Positions 8,104 to 22,273 of a stretch of DNA of 64,000 bases are shown piece by piece (the first letter of the stretch is position 1; the number at the start of each line of letters is the position of its first letter). Source of the DNA: Alteromonas sp. CI.11.F.A3 (GTDB lineage Bacteria; Pseudomonadota; Gammaproteobacteria; Enterobacterales; Alteromonadaceae); NCBI RefSeq assembly GCF_032925565.1, contig NZ_CP136708.1, positions 124,001 through 188,000 on the forward strand, in the 5' to 3' direction. Under the pieces are notes generated by a model, which saw nothing but the letters and a program-made list of their open reading frames with translations, was not told where the DNA came from and ran no database searches. The translations under genes were made by a program, and so were the position numbers.

Positions 8104-9009
8104 ATGCAGAAATACGATATTAATACCTTTCAAGGTTTGATCCTTGCGCTTCAAGATTATTGGGCGCGTCAAGGGTGCGTTATAATTCAGCCCCTTGATA
8201 TGGAAGTAGGTGCGGGTACCTTTCACCCAATGACATTTCTTCGTTCATTAGGCCCTGAGCCTATGAGCAGTGCCTATGTACAAACTTGCCGTCGCCCTAC
8301 TGATGGTCGTTACGGTGAAAACCCAAATCGCTTACAACATTATTACCAGTTCCAGGTTATGTTGAAGCCTTCTCCTGACAATATTCAGGAATTGTATTTG
8401 GGTTCTTTGAAAGAATTAGGTTTCGATCCACTGGTGCATGACATTCGCTTCGTTGAAGACAACTGGGAGTCACCTACCCTTGGCGCTTGGGGCCTTGGTT
8501 GGGAAGTATGGCTTAATGGTATGGAAGTGACTCAGTTCACTTACTTCCAACAAGTTGGCGGTATTGAATGTAAGCCAGTTACCGGCGAAATTACTTATGG
8601 CCTAGAACGTTTAGCCATGTATGTACAAGGCGTAGATAGCATTTACGACTTAGTATGGGCAGATGGCCCTATGGGTAAAGTCACCTATGGCGATGTATTC
8701 CATCAAAATGAAGTAGAGCAATCTACCTATAACTTTGAATATGCCAACGTTGATGCCCTATTCCGTACATTCGATGAATGCGAAGCAGCTAGCCAGCTAC
8801 TTATCGAGAAGAATTTACCACTACCTGCCTACGAGCAAGTAATGAAGGCATCTCACGCATTTAATATGCTAGATGCTCGCCATGCTATTTCAGTGACAGA
8901 ACGTCAACGTTACATTTTACGTGTGCGTACTCTTGCAAAAGCATGTGCTGAAAGTTATTTCCAGAAGCGTGAAGCGCTTGGTTTCCCACTTTGTAATAAG
9001 GAGTCTTAA
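8104..9009 (+). CDS. glyQ: Glycyl-tRNA synthetase alpha subunit
   Basis: This 301-residue protein is the catalytic alpha subunit of the bacterial alpha2-beta2 glycyl-tRNA synthetase, which charges tRNA-Gly. It shows the class II core: the N-terminal [19 protein letters not shown], the motif 2 region with [20 protein letters not shown], and a motif 3-like [13 protein letters not shown]. The length matches E. coli GlyQ (303). It is two bases upstream of glyS and clearly co-transcribed. An AGCGGATGT context precedes the ATG. Confidence 0.98.
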   Translation: MQKYDINTFQGLILALQDYWARQGCVIIQPLDMEVGAGTFHPMTFLRSLGPEPMSSAYVQTCRRPTDGRYGENPNRLQHYYQFQVMLKPSPDNIQELYLGSLKELGFDPLVHDIRFVEDNWESPTLGAWGLGWEVWLNGMEVTQFTYFQQVGGIECKPVTGEITYGLERLAMYVQGVDSIYDLVWADGPMGKVTYGDVFHQNEVEQSTYNFEYANVDALFRTFDECEAASQLLIEKNLPLPAYEQVMKASHAFNMLDARHAISVTERQRYILRVRTLAKACAESYFQKREALGFPLCNKES

Positions 9010-9011
9010 GG

Positions 9012-11090
9012 GTGCGAACAGAGAATTGTTTGATAGAGCTTGGAACAGAAGAGCTTCCACCTAAAGCGCTTAAGTCTCTTGGCGAAGCCTTTGCACAGCA
9101 ATTTGAGGCAGCACTTAGCGCTGCTGAGCTTAGTTTTACCAGCGTCAGTTGGTTTGCTGCACCACGTCGCTTAGCTGTTTATGTTTCTGCGTTGGCTGAA
9201 AGCCAAGCTGATAAAACGGTAGAAAAACGCGGCCCTGCTGTAAGCGCCGCTTTTGATGCAGATGGCAACCCTACTAAGGCCGCTCAAGGTTGGGCCCGTG
9301 GTAATGGTATTAGTGTAGAAGATGCTGAACGCCTTGTTACCGACAAAGGTGAATGGCTGTTGCACAAAGCGCACGTGCCAGGCAAACAGATTGGCGAGTT
9401 ACTAGAGTCTTTACTTAACCAGGCTATTGCTAAGCTTCCTATCCCTAAAGCGATGCGTTGGGGTAATTACACTACGCAATTTATTCGCCCAGTTCATACC
9501 CTTACTGCGCTGTATGGCAGTGAAGTAGTGAACTTAACCGCGTTAGGCTTAGCAAGTGGAAGGACTATTCAAGGCCATCGTTTCCATGGTGAAGCGCGCT
9601 TTGAGCTAGACCATGCCGACAACTATGCAAGTGCCTTGGAAGCCCATTACGTGGTAGCTGATTTCACTGCGCGTAAAGACAAGGTACGTCAGCAACTACA
9701 AACTGCTGCTGATACGCTTTCGCTTACACCCGATTTTAATGAAGAGCTGCTTGAAGAAATTGCTTCATTGGTTGAATGGCCGGTTGTGATGCAAGCAAGC
9801 TTTGAAGAAGGCTTCTTAGCGGTGCCTAAAGAAGCGCTTATTTACACCATGAAAGACGATCAGAAATATGTGCCATTGCTTGATAGCGAAGGTCAGCTTT
9901 CTAACACGTTCTTATTTGTAAGTAATATTGAAAGCCAAGATCCTATTCAGGTAATAAGCGGAAATGAAAAAGTTATTCGCCCTCGCCTAGCTGATGCTGA
10001 GTTCTTCTTTAACAGTGATAAAAAGACATCACTTGAAAGCAGACTTGCCAGCCTTGAGAGCGTGCTTTTCCAAAAGCAATTAGGAACACTTAAAGAAAAA
10101 TCTGAACGTATTTCTGCGCTATCTGGTTTTATTGCGTCTCAAATCGACGCGAATGAAGCCCTTGCGGCTCGTGCAGGTTTACTTGCTAAAACTGACTTAA
10201 TGACCAACATGGTAATGGAATTCCCAGACGTACAAGGCGTTATGGGGAAATACTATGCGTTAAATGATGGTGAAGATACTGCGGTTGCTGAAGCCCTGTA
10301 CGAACAGTATATGCCTAGGTTTGCCGGTGACGCTTTGCCTTCTCCAGGCGTTAGTGCTGCAGTAGCGCTTGCTGACAAGCTAGATACGCTGGTTGGAATT
10401 TTTGGTATCGGTCAACTACCGAAAGGTGACAAAGACCCGTTCGCGTTACGCCGTGCCGCTATTGGTGTGCTACGTATTATCACCGAGCTTTCACTGCCTC
10501 TAGACCTTGAAGTGCTTGTTGCTAAAGCGGGTGAAGTGTACGGAGATAAGCTTTCTAACCAAGACTTCAAAGCACAGGTTGTCGACTTTGTACTAGCAAG
10601 GTTTGTCGCGGTGTTACAAGACCAAGGTATCGCTATTGATGTTATTCAAGCGGTTTCAGCAAGACGCCCTACTCAACCAAGCGATTATGTGGCCCGTGTA
10701 AACGCCGTAGCCGAGTTTAAACAACTTGAAGAAGCCCAAGCATTGGCAGCAGCTAATAAGCGTGTTGCGAACATTCTGGCGAAGCAAGGTGTCGATAGCA
10801 GTATTAATGTTTCTATAAATGAATCATTGTTAAGTGAAGATGCTGAAAAAGCACTTTACAGCGCGCTTGTTTCTGCAGAGTCTGTGGTAACCACAGCGGT
10901 TGCTACTCAAGATTACACTAAGATACTTTCTACTATGGCTACACTACGTAGTGCCATTGATAGTTTCTTCGATGACGTAATGGTAATGGCAGAAGATGAC
11001 GCGGTTAAACAAAACAGACTTGCGTTGTTATCGCTTTTAAGGCAACTTTTCCTAACTACCGCAGATGTTTCCTTGTTAGCGAAGTCTTAA
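9012..11090 (+). CDS. glyS: Glycyl-tRNA synthetase beta subunit
   Basis: This 692-residue protein is the beta subunit of glycyl-tRNA synthetase, needed for tRNA recognition. The N-terminus [21 protein letters not shown] is characteristic. Later parts include the HD-like domain ([24 protein letters not shown] segment) and a C-terminal DALR-like anticodon-binding region with the [11 protein letters not shown] motif. It begins with GTG only two bases after the glyQ stop, and the AAGGAG at the end of glyQ serves as its ribosome site. E. coli GlyS is 689 residues. A terminator follows at 11121. Confidence 0.98.
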   Translation: MRTENCLIELGTEELPPKALKSLGEAFAQQFEAALSAAELSFTSVSWFAAPRRLAVYVSALAESQADKTVEKRGPAVSAAFDADGNPTKAAQGWARGNGISVEDAERLVTDKGEWLLHKAHVPGKQIGELLESLLNQAIAKLPIPKAMRWGNYTTQFIRPVHTLTALYGSEVVNLTALGLASGRTIQGHRFHGEARFELDHADNYASALEAHYVVADFTARKDKVRQQLQTAADTLSLTPDFNEELLEEIASLVEWPVVMQASFEEGFLAVPKEALIYTMKDDQKYVPLLDSEGQLSNTFLFVSNIESQDPIQVISGNEKVIRPRLADAEFFFNSDKKTSLESRLASLESVLFQKQLGTLKEKSERISALSGFIASQIDANEALAARAGLLAKTDLMTNMVMEFPDVQGVMGKYYALNDGEDTAVAEALYEQYMPRFAGDALPSPGVSAAVALADKLDTLVGIFGIGQLPKGDKDPFALRRAAIGVLRIITELSLPLDLEVLVAKAGEVYGDKLSNQDFKAQVVDFVLARFVAVLQDQGIAIDVIQAVSARRPTQPSDYVARVNAVAEFKQLEEAQALAAANKRVANILAKQGVDSSINVSINESLLSEDAEKALYSALVSAESVVTTAVATQDYTKILSTMATLRSAIDSFFDDVMVMAEDDAVKQNRLALLSLLRQLFLTTADVSLLAKS

Positions 11091-11120
11091 GTTAGTTTGG
11101 TAAGTAAGTTATAGACTAAA

Positions 11121-11149
11121 AACGCTCAACATCTGTTGGGCGTTTTTTT
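11121..11149 (+). terminator. glyQS terminator
   Basis: AACGCTCAAC (11121-11130) pairs with GTTGGGCGTT (11135-11144) with one G-U, loop ATCT, followed by T through 11149. It separates glyS from the following lipoprotein gene. Confidence 0.85.
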
Positions 11150-11161
11150 ATTGGAGTTAGT

Positions 11162-11608
11162 GTGAATAAAACCCTGTTAGTCATTATTTTTTCGCTTTTT
11201 GTTTCTGCCTGTTCAAGCAGAAGTGGTTTTTCTATTCCAGAAGTAGCCCAGCCATCACCAAAAATTCAGTTTGAGAACTTGTTTCTTCGAGGCGTATTTA
11301 ATTGGTGGGAAGCCACATCGGCCTATCAGTTTAAAAAAGATAGTAACGGTTGGTACGTCAATGTAGAGCTTATCGCTGATGGACAACCTTATGACTTTCG
11401 TTTGTCTGATGCTATTTGGACACCGAGTCAAAGTTGTGGAGGTAATTACAAGGGTCAGTCTGTTATGGTAAGCACTAAGATATTTTTAGTCTGTAAACAA
11501 GGCTCTGAGAACCTACAATTTACACCCTCTAATACCGGTATTTATCGTTTTCAGGTTGCTCCTGCAGACGACAATGAAGTGAGTTTGGTGATAACTAGAA
11601 TGCCGTAA
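11162..11608 (+). CDS. Putative lipoprotein with a carbohydrate-binding-like fold
   Basis: This 148-residue protein starts with GTG and has a lipoprotein signal (LLVIIFSLFVSACSSRSG) with a lipobox ending at Cys17. The mature part has LRGVFNWWEA followed by a G.WYV.VEL..G.YDFR pattern. This resembles the beta-sandwich modules (E-set/CBM48-like) found at the N-termini of pullulanases and similar alpha-glucan enzymes. No catalytic domain is present. It might be an envelope sugar-sensing or sugar-binding protein; this is inference from pattern only. It lies between two terminators and so is probably transcribed alone. Confidence 0.6.
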   Translation: MNKTLLVIIFSLFVSACSSRSGFSIPEVAQPSPKIQFENLFLRGVFNWWEATSAYQFKKDSNGWYVNVELIADGQPYDFRLSDAIWTPSQSCGGNYKGQSVMVSTKIFLVCKQGSENLQFTPSNTGIYRFQVAPADDNEVSLVITRMP

Positions 11609-11660
11609 GGCTTTAGTTTCTGAACGCCTAAATCACTGGTTCATAGCGCTATAATAAAGA

Positions 11661-11689
11661 AAAAGAGTAGGCATTAAGCCTACTCTTTT
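11661..11689. terminator. Bidirectional terminator after the lipoprotein gene
   Basis: AAAAGAGTAGGC (11661-11672) and GCCTACTCTTTT (11678-11689) are perfect 12-bp arms around ATTAA. The flanking A- and T-runs make it usable on both strands. The minus-strand gene at 11792 reads towards it. Confidence 0.85.
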
Positions 11690-11791
11690 ATTAACCCGGT
11701 TTTTGGTATGCGCGTATTGTTATCTCAATCACCTACACCTAACCCCTACCTACCTATCCACCTATCCCTAATTATTACTGATTACCACTGA

Positions 11792-12064
11792 TTAGCGCTC
11801 GACTAAAATCGTCACTACGTTGTCATATTGTCGTTGCTCAAACTCACCTGTCACCACACCAGTATCATCCATTAATGGAAAGACATAGCGCGGCGTCATT
11901 ATGACTTCATAATCATCAGTACCCGATGGAATATCTTCTACCTCTAAAAAGCCATAATGTTTACCACTCGATACTAGCTTTGCTCCTTCCCATACTTCAG
12001 GCGCGTCTCCATGGGCGCTCCAATGGGTTTCTTGCGCTTCAAGTGGTAGCAAGTCAAACTGCAC
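11792..12064 (-). CDS. Small protein of unknown function
   Basis: This 90-residue protein is acidic and has no membrane segment. I do not recognise the family. The sequence looks like a small beta-rich domain (HYGFLEVEDIPSG; DDYEVIMTPRYVFPL). The only available start in frame is GTG at 12064, and no good ribosome site is seen. The reading frame stays open for 17 further codons upstream with protein-like content, so the true start is uncertain. It lies downstream of gyrB on the same strand, after a strong terminator, so it needs its own promoter. Confidence 0.5.
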   Translation of the reverse strand: MQFDLLPLEAQETHWSAHGDAPEVWEGAKLVSSGKHYGFLEVEDIPSGTDDYEVIMTPRYVFPLMDDTGVVTGEFEQRQYDNVVTILVER

Positions 12065-12140
12065 ATAATCTGTTGTAGGCGGATACCTTGGGCTGAAATA
12101 TATGTATTGAGGCTACGATTATAAGCGTGCTTTATAAACA

Positions 12141-12182
12141 AAAAAGCCCGGATTCTTTTTGTTAAAGAAGCCAGGCTTTTTT
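12141..12182 (-). terminator. gyrB terminator
   Basis: An 18-base stem (12141-12158 with 12164-12181, two mismatches) with poly-A/poly-T ends is placed just after gyrB on the minus strand. Confidence 0.8.
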
Positions 12183-12219
12183 ATCAATTCACACTAAGGT
12201 GTGTGGGTCATTGACCTCT

Positions 12220-15737
<3,518 letters not shown>

Positions 15738-15855
15738 AAGAAAACTCGGTAAAAAGCACGATAATAATTAAAGATAAACGGCGATGGAATGAATCTAGAA
15801 ATCCTAGAATTTAGATACAAACGCACCGCCGATAAATAATGAAGTGTATTAATAA

Positions 15856-16956
15856 CTACAGACGCATTGGCATAATGACATAAAGTGCAGCATCATCGGC
15901 AGCATCTTCAATCAGGGCACTTGCGTTAGAATCAGACAAACTGATTTTCACATCGTCAGAACCTAGCGAGTTCAATACGTCGATTAGATAAGCTACATTG
16001 AAACCAATTTCTAAGTCGTCGCCTTGGTAATTTACATCTACGATTTCTTCGGCTTCTTCTTGCTCTGGGTTATTCGCTGTAATTTTCAGTTCACCAGATG
16101 AAAGATTTAATCGAACACCGCGGAATTTTTCGTTGGATAAAATAGCTGCACGAGAAAACGCATCTTTTAATACCGCTTTGCTGGCAATAATTTCTTTATC
16201 ACCATCTTGAGGCAGTACCCGACGATAATCAGGGAATCGGCCATCTACCAATTTAGAGGTAAAGATGAAGTCGTTTGAAAAAATACGTAAATGGTTTGCA
16301 CCTATTTGTACTTTTAATGATTTATCGTCTTCTGTAATTAAACGCGATATTTCAAGTACACCCTTGCGTGGGATGATAACTTGTCGGGCAGGAAGTGTTG
16401 TTTCGTAGCTTAAACGACAAAGTGCAAGACGATGACCGTCAGTTGCCACGGTACGAATAATGTTTTCTTCCGTTTCTAACGACATGCCGTTCAAGTAATA
16501 ACGAACATCCTGCTGCGCCATTGAAAAGCTTGTTGAATCAATTAAGCGTTTCATATCGCTACAGGTGATTTCAAACTCTACTTCGCCTTCCCAATCTTCT
16601 AGATTTGGATAGTCGTTAGCTGATAACGTAGATAGGGTGTAACGACCACGCCCTGCTTTTATAAGCGCTTTGTTACCATCTAAAGAGAAATGAATATCGG
16701 TGCCTTCAGAAATACCTCGAATAATATCGAAGAGTTTCTTGGCAGGAACGGTGATTTCGCCTTCGGTGAACTCCCCTTCTAACTTAACGCTAGAAATGAG
16801 CTCAACCTCTAAATCTGTACCTGTTAACCATAGTGCGTCTTCACTAACTTTAATGAGCACGTTAGAGAGAATAGGTAATGTGTGTCTACGCTCTACAGCC
16901 CCCGATACCAGCTGAAGGGGTTGTAAAAATTGTTCGCGGCTTATACTAAATTTCAT
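15856..16956 (-). CDS. dnaN: DNA polymerase III beta sliding clamp
   Basis: This 366-residue protein is the sliding clamp that tethers polymerase III and repair factors to DNA. The N-terminus MKFSISREQFLQPLQLVSGAV and the C-terminal YVIMPMRL (the usual VMPMRL end) are diagnostic. The length equals that of E. coli DnaN (366). It lies 32 bases after dnaA and 118 bases before recF on the same strand. Confidence 0.98.
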   Translation of the reverse strand: MKFSISREQFLQPLQLVSGAVERRHTLPILSNVLIKVSEDALWLTGTDLEVELISSVKLEGEFTEGEITVPAKKLFDIIRGISEGTDIHFSLDGNKALIKAGRGRYTLSTLSANDYPNLEDWEGEVEFEITCSDMKRLIDSTSFSMAQQDVRYYLNGMSLETEENIIRTVATDGHRLALCRLSYETTLPARQVIIPRKGVLEISRLITEDDKSLKVQIGANHLRIFSNDFIFTSKLVDGRFPDYRRVLPQDGDKEIIASKAVLKDAFSRAAILSNEKFRGVRLNLSSGELKITANNPEQEEAEEIVDVNYQGDDLEIGFNVAYLIDVLNSLGSDDVKISLSDSNASALIEDAADDAALYVIMPMRL

Positions 16957-16988
16957 TGCTGTGCTATCTCGCCTCTAAAGGTCATTTT

Positions 16989-18698
16989 TTAGGAAGACAA
17001 AGTCCGAATGAGGTTCTTATAGTCTTCTTTTATATCATGACTTTCTTCTCTAAGCTGCGTTATTTTTCTGCAAGCATGAAGTACCGTTGTATGGTCTCGT
17101 CCACCAAAGGCATTTCCTAACTCAGGCAAACTGTGATTGGTTAGCTCTTTCGCTAAAGCCATCGCCACTTGTCTGGGCCTTGCAACACTTCGACTTCTTC
17201 GCTTAGATAAAATGTCAGCAACTTTAATCTTATAATAATCTGCCACAGTTTTCTGAATATTATCAACCGTAACTAATTTTTCTTGAAGGGCTAATAAATC
17301 ACGCAAGGCTTCACGAACAAAATCGATGGTTATCGGACGACCTGTGAAATTAGCGTTGGCAATCACTCGGTTCAATGCCCCTTCTAACTCACGAACATTC
17401 GAACGTAAACGCTTAGCAATAAAGAAGGCAACTTCATTAGGTAAGTGAATACGGTTCTCGGCAGCTTTACGCATTAAGATGGCAACACGAGTTTCTAATT
17501 CAGGAGGCTCAATAGCAATAGTTAAGCCCCAGCCGAAACGAGACTTAAGGCGGTCCTCTACCCCATCAATTTCTTTAGGATATCTATCAGACGTGAGTAT
17601 GATTTGCTGATTACCTTCCAGTAACGCATTAAAGGTATGAAAGAATTCTTCTTGAGAACGTTCTTTATTAGCAAAGAATTGAATGTCATCAATTAATAAC
17701 GCATCTACTGAACGGTAGAAGCGTTTAAAGTCTTCTATCGCATTATTTTGTAGTGCCTTAACCATATCTTGCACAAAGCGCTCAGAGTGCATGTAAACGA
17801 TTTTGGCATTTTCATTGTTTGCCACAATGCCATTACCTACAGCATGCAATAAGTGCGTTTTACCTAAACCCGTTCCGCCATAAATAAATAAGGGGTTATA
17901 AGAACTACCCGGGTTATTTGCCACTTGAGTAGCCGCAGCACGGGCTAATTGGTTTGATTTACCTTCAACGAAGTTATCAAATTGGTAAGTCGGGTTGATA
18001 TTACTTTTATGCTTAGCCGCTTCTGGGATCGGGATCACTTTAGGCTGCTGAGACGCAGATCGCATTGTGTTAGATCCAGCACTTCGTTGATCAAACTGTC
18101 TATTGTCATGATTAGACGTAGAGTGGCTTTGCTGACTGTACCCCGTTTGAGGCATGGCAGAGCGCGCACTCGCTTGTACAGGTGATGACGCAGTACTATT
18201 GTTATTATCAATAGATTGTTGATCGTTGCCCGATTGACCGGCCATATTTCCTGATGATCGCCCTGAATATTGATTAGACGATTGACCAGAACCTTGGCTA
18301 AATGACTGACTAGGTGCTTGGTTATACGATTGATCAGGTGCTTCGTTTTTATCTTGGCTAAAGCTCTGATCTTGACTGAAGCTCTGATTGTGGCTTTGAT
18401 TTTGGTTTTGAGGTTGCTGGGGCGCAGGTGAAGCAGCGGCTCTACTGCGGCTTAAGCTTTCCCTACTCATAACATCTAAGCGTAACTGAGGTGCGTTCGG
18501 ACCTGCAAATTCCCGCAATAACCCAGTAATGTTATCGAGATACTTATCTCTAACCCAATCAAGAATAAAACGGTTAGGGGCAAACAAGGCCACAACACCT
18601 TCTTCCTCTTGAGGAACCAAAGGTCTGATCCACATACTAAATTGTTGCGTGGGTAATTCTTGACGCAAACGCTCAAGACATTGATTCCATAAAGACAT
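16989..18698 (-). CDS. dnaA: Replication initiator DnaA with an expanded linker
   Basis: This is the origin-binding AAA+ initiator. Domain I (about residues 1-77) begins [16 protein letters not shown]. Domain III has Walker A ([15 protein letters not shown]) and Walker B ([10 protein letters not shown]). Domain IV has the DnaA-box helix-turn-helix ([13 protein letters not shown]). At 569 residues it is about 100 longer than E. coli DnaA (467). The excess is in domain II (about residues 78-235), which is low-complexity Gln/Ser/Asn with repeated QSFSQ units. The rest of the protein is ordinary. It heads the dnaA-dnaN-recF-gyrB operon. DnaA boxes upstream suggest autoregulation. Confidence 0.98.
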   Translation of the reverse strand: MSLWNQCLERLRQELPTQQFSMWIRPLVPQEEEGVVALFAPNRFILDWVRDKYLDNITGLLREFAGPNAPQLRLDVMSRESLSRSRAAASPAPQQPQNQNQSHNQSFSQDQSFSQDKNEAPDQSYNQAPSQSFSQGSGQSSNQYSGRSSGNMAGQSGNDQQSIDNNNSTASSPVQASARSAMPQTGYSQQSHSTSNHDNRQFDQRSAGSNTMRSASQQPKVIPIPEAAKHKSNINPTYQFDNFVEGKSNQLARAAATQVANNPGSSYNPLFIYGGTGLGKTHLLHAVGNGIVANNENAKIVYMHSERFVQDMVKALQNNAIEDFKRFYRSVDALLIDDIQFFANKERSQEEFFHTFNALLEGNQQIILTSDRYPKEIDGVEDRLKSRFGWGLTIAIEPPELETRVAILMRKAAENRIHLPNEVAFFIAKRLRSNVRELEGALNRVIANANFTGRPITIDFVREALRDLLALQEKLVTVDNIQKTVADYYKIKVADILSKRRSRSVARPRQVAMALAKELTNHSLPELGNAFGGRDHTTVLHACRKITQLREESHDIKEDYKNLIRTLSS

Positions 18699-19303
18699 GT
18701 AAGTTACTTAGCTCCGGTAACTCGCAAATAACAACCAATACAAAGAAACAGGCACCGAAATGCGCGCCAAGAAGAAGAATCAGGCGGATGTATATTGTTG
18801 GGTAGCAGCGAGAATTTGTTTTATCGTTTTAATAGCTGTGGATTATCTTACTTTATCAACAAAAAGTAAATGACGATCTTTGGGGATCATCAGGATCAAA
18901 CTTGTAACCTATTGATAATTAAACAAAGAGTTCTTATTCGAAAATGTACTTAATTTAGCTGAATTAAGAATTAAAATCGTAATAATTGTATGAGATCACC
19001 GCCTAAATGCTATACATAGCGGCATGAAAATTAAAAATCTGTGGATAAAATGATGATTATAACCAGCTTATTCACAGTTAAAATTATACCTACTGCTTAG
19101 CATTTAAGCCTTTTCAGTAAACTTTGTTCACATTTTCTACCAAAATAGTGGATTATTGATTGACAGCAGCCCCCGAGATCTCTAGAATTCAGCGTCCTTT
19201 TTCGATGGGCTTTTCTGGTGATAAGCACAACTTACTCTGGCAACAGAATAAAGTGTTTACCAAAAACGCCTATGTTTAATTAAATATAAGTGAGACTTTG
19301 GTC
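18699..19303. promoter_or_regulatory. dnaA/rpmH divergent control region with DnaA boxes
   Basis: This 605-base region has no gene. It holds two perfect DnaA boxes facing each other, TGTGGATAA (19040-19048) and TTATTCACA (19068-19076), and a one-mismatch box TGTGGATTA (18838-18846). It also has five GATC sites and an A/T-rich stretch (about 18900-19030). DnaA autoregulation of dnaA is the simplest reading. In Pseudomonas the same location works as oriC, so residual origin function is possible, but the mioC-mnmG region is far richer in origin signals. Confidence 0.7.
19160..19188 (+). promoter_or_regulatory. Strong sigma-70 promoter for rpmH
   Basis: A -35 TTGACA (19160-19165), 17-base spacer and -10 TAGAAT (19183-19188) are near consensus. 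This leaves a leader of about 110 bases before rpmH. It probably drives rpmH-rnpA-yidD-yidC. Confidence 0.8.
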
Positions 19304-19438
19304 ATGAAAAGAACATTTCAACCGAGCAATTTGAAGCGTAAGCGTTCTCACGGTTTTCGTGCTCGTATGGCGACTAAAAATGGTCGTAAAATACTAGCAG
19401 CTCGCCGTGCAAAAGGCCGCGCTCGTCTTTCTGCTTAA
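19304..19438 (+). CDS. rpmH: 50S ribosomal protein L34
   Basis: This 44-residue, very basic protein is ribosomal protein L34. It begins [20 protein letters not shown] and ends AKGRARLSA, the standard family pattern. It is first in the rpmH-rnpA-yidD-yidC cluster, divergent from dnaA, which is the classic bacterial arrangement. A near-consensus promoter lies about 115 bases upstream. Confidence 0.97.
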   Translation: MKRTFQPSNLKRKRSHGFRARMATKNGRKILAARRAKGRARLSA

Positions 19439-19460
19439 GCTTAAGTAGAAAGCACCTAAA

Positions 19461-19820
19461 GTGGGCGAAAATCATTTTTCACGGGAGTTACGTCTGTTAA
19501 CTCCCACCCACTTTACCTATGTGTTTGATAATGCAATTCCAGCTGTATCTCCCTCGTTTACCATCCTAGCAAGAACCAATACTCTACCATCCCCACGTTT
19601 AGGCATTACCCTTGCCAAAAAGCGCATTCGTAAAGCTCACGACCGAAATCGTTTAAAACGCTTAATTCGTGAAAGTTTTCGCCATAAGCAACATGATCTC
19701 CCAAATGTGGATATTATCGTAATTGGTAAATCTGGTGCTGATAAACTTAGCAATCAAGAGATTTTCGCAACGATGGATAAGCTATGGAAAAAATTAGCCA
19801 AACGTTGCAACGCGTCTTAA
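19461..19820 (+). CDS. rnpA: Ribonuclease P protein component
   Basis: This 119-residue basic protein is the protein subunit of RNase P, which matures tRNA 5' ends together with the M1 RNA. The signature motif is [22 protein letters not shown], visible in pieces as [10 protein letters not shown] and LIRESFR. The start is a GTG at 19461, 22 bases after rpmH. Its end overlaps the start of yidD by 37 bases in another frame, the usual compact arrangement. Confidence 0.96.
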   Translation: MGENHFSRELRLLTPTHFTYVFDNAIPAVSPSFTILARTNTLPSPRLGITLAKKRIRKAHDRNRLKRLIRESFRHKQHDLPNVDIIVIGKSGADKLSNQEIFATMDKLWKKLAKRCNAS

Positions 19821-20053
19821 TCGCGATACCACTGGTACTCATAAAACTGTATCAATGGTTTATATCTCCTATTTTAGGACAACGCTGTCGTTTTCATCCA
19901 TCATGTTCTTGGTATGCTATTGAAGCACTAAAAACACATGGATTAGTAAAAGGCGGTTGGCTATCAATCAAACGCATATTAAGATGCCATCCTTTGCATG
20001 CCGGTGGTTACGACCCAGTACCGGAAAAACAACAAGATAAACACTCAAAATAA
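19784..20053 (+). CDS. yidD: Membrane protein insertion efficiency factor YidD
   Basis: This 89-residue YidD-family protein assists YidC-dependent membrane insertion at the inner face of the membrane. It has an N-terminal amphipathic/hydrophobic segment ([21 protein letters not shown]). The family cysteine motif follows ([16 protein letters not shown]...[17 protein letters not shown]). It overlaps the 3' end of rnpA and precedes yidC by ten bases, consistent with translational coupling. Confidence 0.95.
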   Translation: MEKISQTLQRVLIAIPLVLIKLYQWFISPILGQRCRFHPSCSWYAIEALKTHGLVKGGWLSIKRILRCHPLHAGGYDPVPEKQQDKHSK

Positions 20054-20063
20054 AGAGACCTAT

Positions 20064-21716
20064 ATGGAATCGCAACGTAGTTTTCTGATAATTGGCCTGG
20101 CGCTGGTCAGCTTTTTGCTTTGGCAACAATGGCAAAAAGAATACGGACCTCAACCTGTACAGCAAGTACAAACAGAGCAAGCCGAACAGGTATCACAAGG
20201 TGTACCATCATTTGATGATGCGCAATCTGAAGATGTACCTACCGGTGATAGCGTGCCAGCTGCTAAACCGATGGTTAGCGCATCAAATGCTAATCGCATT
20301 ATCGAAGTTAAAACTGATGGCTTAGACCTTCGCATCGACTTATTGGGTGGCGATGTCATTACTGCAGACTTGTTAAAGTTTCCAGTAACTCAAGGCTCTG
20401 AAGAACCTTATAGCCTATTACGTTCAGGTAATAATCTATATGTCGCGCAAAGTGGTCTTATTGGTGCCAATGGCCCAGATGCTAGTAGCAGCGGTCGCCC
20501 TGTTTATCGTACCGACAGCAATTTCTACGAGATGACCGGTGATACCCTCGAAGTGCCTTTGGTATGGAAAAACGACCAAGGACTTACTGTTACCAAAACG
20601 TTCATCTTCAAAAAAGACCATTACAACGTAGCGGTAAATTATACTGTTGAGAATAACTCCGGTACGGCGGCTAATGTGCAGCAATACGCACAATTAAAAC
20701 AAGTTATTGACGCGGAAGATGACGGCAACATGTTTATGCCTACCTATCGCGGCGCGGCATATTCAACCGAAGAAGATCGTTATCAGAAATACACATTTGA
20801 CGATATTGCTGATGATAAGCTGCGTGAAACTACCAAGGCGGGTTGGGCTGGTATGCTAGAGCATTACTTTGTATCTGCTTGGGTACCACCACAAGATCAA
20901 GTTAATACCATTTACTCGCGCAATATTTCAAATCAATACGCCGTTATTGGTGTTTTGATGCCAGCGGCAGTGGTAAATACTGGCGAAACTACAACGCTAT
21001 CTAGCACCCTTTACATGGGTCCAAAAGACCAAGATAAGTTAAAAGAGATTGCACGAGGATTAGATTTAACGGTCGATTACGGTATCTTATGGTGGATATC
21101 TCAATCACTGTTTTCATTGCTTACATTCTTGCACAGCTTAGTGAATAACTGGGGCGTAGCCATCATCTTGATTACTATCGTGGTGAAAGGTGCAATGTAC
21201 TGGCTGACTAAGAAGCAATACGAGTCTATGGCCCGCATGCGTAACTTAGCGCCAAAAATGCAACAACTTAAAGACCGTTTTGGCGATGACAGACAAAAAA
21301 TGTCTCAGTCGATGATGGAGCTTTACAAGAAAGAAAAAGTTAACCCAATGGGTGGTTGTTTACCACTGGTACTGCAAATGCCTATCTTTCTAGCACTTTA
21401 TTGGGTGTTAATGGAAAGTGTTGAATTGCGTCATGCAGATTTTGCATTGTGGATCACTGACTTGTCTGTGAAAGACCCATACTTCGTATTGCCTATATTA
21501 ACAGGCGCAAGTATGTACTTGTTGCAGAAACTACAACCTACAACGATTACTGATCCTATGCAGCAGAAGATAATGCAGTTCATGCCTGTGGCAATGAGTG
21601 TGTTCTTCTTATGGTTCCCTGCAGGTCTAGTATTATACTGGTTAGTCAGTAACATCATTACATTAGTACAAGCCAAAATGATATATGCTTCTATGGAGAA
21701 GCGGGGAATTAAATAG
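20064..21716 (+). CDS. yidC: Membrane protein insertase YidC
   Basis: This 550-residue inner-membrane insertase works with Sec or alone. The start at 20064 ([20 protein letters not shown]) is chosen over an in-frame upstream start, because it gives the conserved first membrane segment and follows an AAAGAGACC ribosome site. The large periplasmic beta-sandwich covers about residues 60-330. The conserved C-terminal core has five membrane segments ([15 protein letters not shown]...; [26 protein letters not shown]). A terminator follows at 21740. Confidence 0.97.
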   Translation: MESQRSFLIIGLALVSFLLWQQWQKEYGPQPVQQVQTEQAEQVSQGVPSFDDAQSEDVPTGDSVPAAKPMVSASNANRIIEVKTDGLDLRIDLLGGDVITADLLKFPVTQGSEEPYSLLRSGNNLYVAQSGLIGANGPDASSSGRPVYRTDSNFYEMTGDTLEVPLVWKNDQGLTVTKTFIFKKDHYNVAVNYTVENNSGTAANVQQYAQLKQVIDAEDDGNMFMPTYRGAAYSTEEDRYQKYTFDDIADDKLRETTKAGWAGMLEHYFVSAWVPPQDQVNTIYSRNISNQYAVIGVLMPAAVVNTGETTTLSSTLYMGPKDQDKLKEIARGLDLTVDYGILWWISQSLFSLLTFLHSLVNNWGVAIILITIVVKGAMYWLTKKQYESMARMRNLAPKMQQLKDRFGDDRQKMSQSMMELYKKEKVNPMGGCLPLVLQMPIFLALYWVLMESVELRHADFALWITDLSVKDPYFVLPILTGASMYLLQKLQPTTITDPMQQKIMQFMPVAMSVFFLWFPAGLVLYWLVSNIITLVQAKMIYASMEKRGIK

Positions 21717-21739
21717 CAACGTCTATTTCTTTTATAATA

Positions 21740-21768
21740 AACAGCCCGCCAATTGCGGGCTGTTTTGT
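21740..21768 (+). terminator. yidC operon terminator
   Basis: AACAGCCCGC (21740-21749) and GCGGGCTGTT (21755-21764) form a perfect 10-bp stem with loop CAATT, followed by TTTTG. It closes rpmH-rnpA-yidD-yidC just before yajQ. Confidence 0.9.
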
Positions 21769-21787
21769 CTACGAGGATAAATTAACT

Positions 21788-22270
21788 ATGCCATCATTTG
21801 ATATTGTGTCTGAAATCAATATGGAAGAAGTGCGTAACGCCACTGAAAATGCTCACCGAGAACTTGCCACACGTTTCGATTTTCGCGGCATTGAAGCAAG
21901 CTTTGAATACAAAGAGAAAACCGTGGTCATGAAAGCAGAAGCGGAATTTCAATTACAACAAATGGAAAGTATGTTTAGAACTGCATGCTCTAAGCGAAAC
22001 CTAGATACTTCGTTTATTGATATGAAGCCCTTTGATGCTAACGGCAAAACTTATCGTCAAACGATTGCTTTCAAAGAAGGCATAGAACAGCCTATTGCGA
22101 AGAAAATCGTAAAAATTATTAAAGACGCAAAAATCAAAGTACAAACGGCTATTCAAGGTGAAGAACTGAGAGTAACCGGTAAAAAGCGTGATGATTTACA
22201 ACAAGCCATGGCCTTGGTGAAATCATCAGACTTAGGTCAGCCTTTTCAATTTAAGAACTTTCGCGACTAA
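21788..22270 (+). CDS. yajQ: YajQ family nucleotide-binding protein
   Basis: This 160-residue protein is of the YajQ/UPF0234 family, small cytoplasmic proteins that bind nucleotides. Some homologues (Xanthomonas, Pseudomonas) bind cyclic di-GMP. The N-terminus [18 protein letters not shown] and the C-terminal end [11 protein letters not shown] are diagnostic. An AGGATAAATTAACT context precedes the ATG. It lies four bases before mnmE and is probably co-transcribed with it, an unusual partner compared with E. coli. Confidence 0.95.
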   Translation: MPSFDIVSEINMEEVRNATENAHRELATRFDFRGIEASFEYKEKTVVMKAEAEFQLQQMESMFRTACSKRNLDTSFIDMKPFDANGKTYRQTIAFKEGIEQPIAKKIVKIIKDAKIKVQTAIQGEELRVTGKKRDDLQQAMALVKSSDLGQPFQFKNFRD

Positions 22271-22273
22271 AAT

